Source: Oceanobacillus sp. J11TS1 (lineage in GTDB: Bacteria; Bacillota; Bacilli; Bacillales; Amphibacillaceae). Taken from it: a stretch of 64,000 bases of DNA. Position 1 is the first letter of the stretch; each line of letters starts with the position of its first letter. The position numbers and the translations under genes are program-made. Location: positions 20,820 to 84,819 of the forward strand of contig NZ_BORO01000015.1 of NCBI RefSeq assembly GCF_018333215.1, written 5' to 3'. Shown here in pieces: positions 63,191 to 64,000 of this stretch. The notes beneath the pieces are model-generated. The model was not told the DNA's origin. It saw only the letters and a program-made list of their open reading frames with translations, and made no database searches.

Positions 63191-63478
63191 ATGCATACAC
63201 CAGAATGCAGCTATTGTGGGAAACGATGGAGCTACGGCCAGACCTTTAAGCAAGTGTTTAAGATTAAAATGATTTGTCCACATTGCGGGGAAGAGAATTA
63301 TTACCATGCCAATAAAAAAGGAAACTGGCTCCCTTTATTAGCAGTCCCTGTTTTGTTAGGATTAGTCATTCTATTGAAGCTATCCTCAGTGGGGATTATT
63401 CTTATTGGCTGTTTCCTAATGATTCTTCACTTTTTATCTATTCCTTATCGCACGCGATTGCAGAGAACAGGAAAATAA
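63191..63478 (+). CDS. Zinc-ribbon membrane protein (CXXC-~20-CXXC type)
   Basis: Function unknown. The 95 residues begin with a putative zinc ribbon: CSYC at residues 6-9 and CPHC at 29-32, separated by 19 residues. Two hydrophobic segments follow (about 48-62 and 66-82) and a basic tail. It resembles the small CXXC-20-CXXC proteins of Bacillaceae. AGGGGG precedes the ATG. It starts 28 bases after proC and may be co-transcribed. Confidence 0.7.
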   Translation: MHTPECSYCGKRWSYGQTFKQVFKIKMICPHCGEENYYHANKKGNWLPLLAVPVLLGLVILLKLSSVGIILIGCFLMILHFLSIPYRTRLQRTGK

Positions 63479-63494
63479 ATGCAAACACCTTACT

Positions 63495-63522
63495 TTGCAA
63501 AACGGCTAAGATTTAGTATAAT
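63495..63522 (+). promoter_or_regulatory. Predicted sigma-A promoter of tRNA-Arg
   Basis: TTGCAA (63495-63500), 16 bases, perfect TATAAT (63517-63522), 60 bases before the tRNA. Confidence 0.7.
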
Positions 63523-63581
63523 ACGATTGTTCGTTTATTTTTTCCTTAAGGATAGTATCAAGATTTTAAGGAGAAAAAAGA

Positions 63582-63654
63582 GCCCTCGTAGCTCAGGGGA
63601 TAGAGCATCGGTTTCCTAAACCGTGTGTCGCAGGTTCGAATCCTGCCGGGGGCA
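63582..63654 (+). tRNA. tRNA-Arg (anticodon CCU)
   Basis: A 73-base tRNA without encoded CCA. Acceptor arms GCCCTCG and CGGGGGC pair with one G-U. The D-arm is GCTCAGGGGATAGAGC, the anticodon loop TTCCTAA gives CCT at 63615-63617, and the T-arm is GCAGGTTCGAATCCTGC. The top anticodon-stem pair is T-T rather than Watson-Crick. It reads AGG arginine codons. Confidence 0.95.
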
Positions 63655-63724
63655 TTACAGGTTCATGCCTACCAACGCTGTATTATTTTTGGGATGGTTT
63701 ACACCTTAATTAGATAAACGGCTC

Positions 63725-63785
63725 AACGTCATTTTTCATTCTCTTATTTGTACTGATAAGATTATTGGAAGATGGCGTTTTTTAA
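63725..63785 (+). terminator. Possible terminator after tRNA-Arg
   Basis: AACGTCAT and ATGGCGTT pair (one G-U) and enclose a second stem, CTTAT...ATAAG. Six T follow. The long loop makes this less certain. Confidence 0.55.
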
Positions 63786-63791
63786 TGTTAA

Positions 63792-63873
63792 GCTGAACCC
63801 GCTCGAACAGCCCTCCACCTCAATCCGAACGCGCTCGAAAAAGAGAAAAAGCGCTCCATCCCAAGTCGAACCC
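63792..63873 (-). repeat. Intergenic repeat family A, about two units
   Basis: GAACGCGCTCGAAAAAGAG and AAAAAGCGCTCCATCCCAAG match the reverse complement of the 41-bp unit at 1235-1398. A second, more diverged unit precedes it. The copy ends exactly where the IS256-like end begins. Confidence 0.75.
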
Positions 63874-64000
63874 GATTAAGTCCATATAATTGTGTAAAAA
63901 GGGGAAATAAAAAAAGAGCCATATTAATTCCTTATGATACAATGTTTTCAACGACGATAAACAAAGTAGGAGGAATTAATAATGACTCAATTACAGTTTA
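63874..64000 (+). mobile_element. Left end of a probable IS256-family insertion sequence
   Basis: GATTAAGTCCATATAATTGT followed by GTAAAAA resembles the terminal inverted repeat of IS256-family elements. About 80 bases on, a reading frame starts with MTQLQF, a beginning used by IS256-type transposases of Bacillaceae. The rest lies beyond the window, so intactness is unknown. Confidence 0.65.
63982..64000 (+). CDS. Probable IS256-family transposase, first six residues only
   Basis: The ATG at 63982 follows AGGAGG at eight bases. Only MTQLQF is visible before the window ends. The assignment depends on the upstream inverted-repeat-like sequence and on the typical N-terminus of this transposase family. 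It cannot be confirmed from six residues. Confidence 0.5.

Overview
This window is a core chromosomal segment around the replication origin of a low-GC, endospore-forming Gram-positive bacterium. Gene content and order follow the Bacillaceae pattern: rpmH-oriC-dnaA-dnaN-yaaA-recF-remB-gyrB-gyrA to the right, and rnpA-spoIIIJ-jag-mnmE-mnmG-rsmG-noc-soj-spo0J to the left. The spore-related genes yyaC and spoIIIJ, a glycine betaine OpuA importer and the protein wording point to the halotolerant Oceanobacillus/Virgibacillus group. That placement is inference from memory, not a database result. Genes left of about 43.8 kb lie mostly on the minus strand and genes right of 44.9 kb mostly on the plus strand, so transcription runs away from oriC on both arms.

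Left part: purA (cut by the window edge) with a PurR-box-bearing promoter, a decayed betaine-binding-protein fragment and a 41-bp tandem repeat array, then opuA (betaine uptake), a DUF2812-like gene and oppABCDF (peptide uptake). A helicase/ribosome/second-messenger block follows: dnaB, rplI, gdpP, yybS. Next come a CitMHS transporter and small membrane proteins, rpsF-ssb-rpsR, ychF, DUF951, an MscS channel, ykvI, yyaC, a DUF554 gene and mntABCD flanked by MntR-like boxes.

Chromosome organisation genes and their sites occur together: soj, spo0J and noc, two perfect parS sites (28078 and 36199) and one perfect Noc-binding site (17718). oriC is bipartite. Strong DnaA boxes lie between rpmH and dnaA, and a DnaA box followed by a triplet-repeat unwinding element and an A+T tract lies between dnaA and dnaN. 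A further DnaA-box cluster precedes mnmE.

Right part: gyrB, gyrA, yaaC, guaB, dacA, a serine T-box with serS, tRNA-Ser(UGA), a small alarmone synthetase, a proline T-box with proC, a zinc-ribbon membrane protein and tRNA-Arg(CCU). The window ends at the left end of what looks like an IS256-family element inserted next to a second copy of the 41-bp repeat. Neither an rRNA operon after gyrA nor pdxST before serS is present, unlike the B. subtilis order.

I see no CRISPR array, prophage or recognisable defence system. The least explained material is intergenic: two repeat families (41 bp and 28-29 bp), an inverted-repeat element between dnaN and yaaA, and a structured stretch between spoIIIJ and jag that resembles the end of an IS200/IS605 element.
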